From: Spirochaetota bacterium
Lineage (GTDB): Bacteria; Spirochaetota; Spirochaetia; Treponematales; UBA12059
DNA length: 7,964 nt
Direction: 5' to 3'
NCBI GenBank assembly: GCA_029565815.1
Contig: JAKQNL010000380.1
Coordinates: 1 to 7,964 of the forward strand
This document shows, piece by piece, positions 6,241 to 7,964 of the stretch. The notes beneath the pieces were generated by a model. The model worked only from the letters and a program-made list of their open reading frames with translations, did no database searches and was not told the origin of the DNA. The position numbers and the translations under genes were made by a program. Positions within the stretch are counted from its first letter, which is position 1; each line of letters starts with the position of its first letter.

Positions 6241-6250
6241 ATGCATGCAT
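6241..6250. promoter_or_regulatory. 10-bp perfect palindrome in the divergent intergenic region
   Basis: ATGCATGCAT is its own reverse complement. It lies in the 161-bp gap between the divergent membrane cyclase and valS genes, just upstream of the candidate valS promoter. It is flanked by ACAAG (6231-6235) and CTTGT (6251-6255), which are inverted but not centred on the palindrome. It could be an operator, but a short palindrome of simple dinucleotide-like content can arise by chance. Confidence 0.3.
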
Positions 6251-6259
6251 CTTGTCGCG

Positions 6260-6289
6260 TTGCACAGCCACGGGGCTTTTTGCTACAGT
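6260..6289 (+). promoter_or_regulatory. Candidate extended -10 promoter for valS
   Basis: TACAGT (6284-6289) is preceded by TGC, making a TGn extended -10, and lies 18 bp after a weak -35, TTGCAC (6260-6265). Transcription would start near 6296 and leave a leader of about 27 nt containing the GGAGG site at 6313-6317. There is no room for a T-box leader, so valS does not appear to be under T-box control. Confidence 0.45.
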
Positions 6290-6322
6290 GTACAGGTCGC
6301 CCCCACCGGCGCGGAGGATTCC

Positions 6323-7964
6323 ATGAACGCCATCGAGCTAGCCAAAGCCTACGATCCCAAGGACTTCGAAGACCGCGTGTATGCGGCCTGGAAGTCGGAG
6401 GGGCATTTCAAACCTGCAGCGCCCAACGGCAAAAAGCCCTTTGTGGTGGTTATCCCTCCGCCCAACGTAACCGGCGTTCTCCATGTCGGCCACGGCCTGA
6501 ACAACTCGCTCCAGGACATTCTGGTTCGCTACCACCGCATGAGCGGCAGGCCGACGCTGTGGGTTCCCGGCACGGACCATGCAGGCATCGCTACCCAGCA
6601 TGTGGTTGAGAAAAAGCTGCGCGAAAAAGGCTTGCGCCGCCGGGACATGGGCCGCGAAGCGTTCATCGCCGAAACCTGGAAGGTTAAGGACGAGCACCAT
6701 GCAATCATCACGCGCCAGCTGGAAAAAATAGGCGCGTCCTGCGACTGGAGCCGGGAGCGTTTTACCCTGGACGAAGGCCTGTCCAAGGCAGTGCGCGAGG
6801 TGTTTGTGCGCCTCTTCGACAAGGGACTCATCTACCGAGGCAAGTACCTGGTTAACTGGTGTTGTTCCTGCGGTACCGCCCTGGCCGACGACGAGGTGGA
6901 GCACGAAGACAAGCAGGGTGCCATGTACCGCATCCGCTATCCCTACGCCGACGGTTCGGGCTTTATCGAAATAGCTACCACGCGGCCGGAAACGCTCTTA
7001 GGCGATGCGGCTGTTGCGTTTAATCCATCCGATGATCGCTACAAGCACCTGGCCGGCAAGCTTCTGTCCCTGCCGCTGTGCGACAGGCAGATTCCGCTTA
7101 TCGCGGACAGCTACGTGGACAGCCAGTTCGGCACCGGTCTTGTAAAAATCACCCCGGCCCACGACCCGAATGACTTTGAGGTGGGTAAGCGCCATGAACT
7201 GCCGCAGATCAACATACTCAATCCCGATGGCACCCTAAACGATGAAGTTCCACAGCGCTACCGCGGCATGAAGGTAAAAGATGCGCGCGCCGCGGTGCTG
7301 GACGACCTGAAGGCGCTTGGCCTCTATATAGAAGAAAAGCCCGTGCAGCACGCGGTCGGGCACTGCTACCGCTGTCACACGGTGGTGGAGCCATACCTGT
7401 CCGAGCAGTGGTTCGTGAAAATGAAGCCGCTTGCAGACAAAGCGCTTAAGGCATGGAAAGACGGAGATGTAAAATTCTATCCACAGCGCTGGGAAAACAC
7501 CTACGAGCACTGGCTGAACGGCATACGCGACTGGTGCATAAGCCGCCAGCTGTGGTGGGGCCACCGCATTCCCGTGTGGTACTGCGACCACTGCGGCTGG
7601 TACGGCGCGTCGCAGGACGAGCCTACCATCTGCCCGAAGTGCAAATCCACCGAGCTGCGCCAGGACGAGGACGTGCTGGATACCTGGTTCAGTTCCTGGA
7701 TATGGCCGTTCAGCGTCATGGGCTGGCCAAACGACACGGCGGACCTGAAAAAGTTCTATCCGACAAGCGCCCTCGTTACCGGTTACGACATCATCTTCTT
7801 CTGGGTTGCCAGGATGATCATGGCCGGCATGGAGTTCATGGGCCAGTCACCGTTCCGCGATGTTTATATAACAACCTTGGTGCGCGACAAACAGGGCCGC
7901 AAGATGAGTAAGAGCCTGGGCAACGGCATCGACCCCCTGGAAATCGTGGACGAGTTCGGTGCCG
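6323..7964 (+). CDS. valS: Valyl-tRNA synthetase (3' end outside window)
   Basis: Charges tRNA-Val with valine in the cytoplasm. The window holds 547 codons; full-length enzymes are usually 870-950 aa, so roughly 60% is present. The class I Rossmann fold shows PPNVTGVLHVGHG (46-58) with the HIGH motif HVGH (54-57), and KMSKS at 527-531. The editing (CP1) domain holds ATTRPETLLGD (218-228) and GTGLVKITPAHDPNDFEVGKRH (270-291, D281 expected in hydrolysis of Thr-tRNA-Val). IRDWCISRQLWWGHRIP (401-417) is highly typical. Paired cysteines suggest zinc sites: C180/C181/C183 with C348/C351, and C421/C424 with C437/C440. The anticodon-binding domain and C-terminal coiled coil lie beyond the edge. The start is fixed by GGAGG five bases before the ATG, and no upstream in-frame start exists. 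Wording around the HIGH motif recalls spirochaete ValRS. Confidence 0.98.
   Translation, partial: MNAIELAKAYDPKDFEDRVYAAWKSEGHFKPAAPNGKKPFVVVIPPPNVTGVLHVGHGLNNSLQDILVRYHRMSGRPTLWVPGTDHAGIATQHVVEKKLREKGLRRRDMGREAFIAETWKVKDEHHAIITRQLEKIGASCDWSRERFTLDEGLSKAVREVFVRLFDKGLIYRGKYLVNWCCSCGTALADDEVEHEDKQGAMYRIRYPYADGSGFIEIATTRPETLLGDAAVAFNPSDDRYKHLAGKLLSLPLCDRQIPLIADSYVDSQFGTGLVKITPAHDPNDFEVGKRHELPQINILNPDGTLNDEVPQRYRGMKVKDARAAVLDDLKALGLYIEEKPVQHAVGHCYRCHTVVEPYLSEQWFVKMKPLADKALKAWKDGDVKFYPQRWENTYEHWLNGIRDWCISRQLWWGHRIPVWYCDHCGWYGASQDEPTICPKCKSTELRQDEDVLDTWFSSWIWPFSVMGWPNDTADLKKFYPTSALVTGYDIIFFWVARMIMAGMEFMGQSPFRDVYITTLVRDKQGRKMSKSLGNGIDPLEIVDEFGA

Noticed and set aside
6290..6322. T-box or other riboswitch leader for valS
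   Set aside because: Only about 30 nt separate the candidate transcription start from the ATG, far too short for a T-box.
6338..6904. 188-codon open frame antisense to valS
   Set aside because: It lies over the conserved HIGH-motif half of valS. Such frames are common opposite GC-rich coding DNA, and it has no ribosome-binding site or recognisable domain.

Overview
The window is a compact bacterial chromosomal segment of moderately high G+C (57% by rough impression, not counted). It holds seven genes. No tRNA, rRNA, CRISPR array, insertion sequence or phage gene was seen. The valyl-tRNA synthetase (PPNVTGVLH / HVGHG start, CxxC zinc motifs, spirochaete-like wording around the HIGH motif) and the pairing of diguanylate cyclases with a HisKA_2 kinase resemble free-living or host-associated Spirochaetota (Treponema/Spirochaeta group). 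This lineage call comes from memory of family sequences, not a search, so it is tentative.

Layout. Six genes lie on the minus strand, and one (valS) runs divergently on the plus strand from about 6323 to the right edge. Reading the minus strand in the direction of transcription: (1) a membrane diguanylate cyclase with a periplasmic Tll0287-like (DUF3365) sensor domain carrying a CxxCH haem-attachment motif (6161-4899); (2) a 36-residue lysine-rich protein with a perfect Shine-Dalgarno sequence and its own sigma70-like promoter (4777-4667); (3) a strong GC-rich hairpin (4648-4613); (4) a four-TM HisKA_2 sensor histidine kinase (4536-3439); (5) exonuclease I, SbcB (3390-1897); (6) a soluble PAS-coiled-coil-GGDEF diguanylate cyclase (1871-870); (7) an RluA-family pseudouridine synthase that starts in an ATGA overlap with gene 6 and leaves the window at position 1.

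How the genes may work together. Genes 4 to 7 are closely spaced (48 nt, 25 nt, then a 4-nt overlap), with no terminator seen between them, so they look like one transcription unit of signalling plus nucleic-acid enzymes. Both diguanylate cyclases keep the GG(D/E)EF active site and the RxxD inhibitory site, so both should make c-di-GMP under product feedback. One would sense from the periplasm and one from the cytosol. No response regulator, c-di-GMP phosphodiesterase or PilZ effector is in view, so the outputs must lie elsewhere. The most striking items are the CxxCH-bearing cyclase and the unannotated-looking 36-aa gene with its strong expression signals. The rest is ordinary housekeeping and signalling content, and I see no clear sign of a new multi-gene system.
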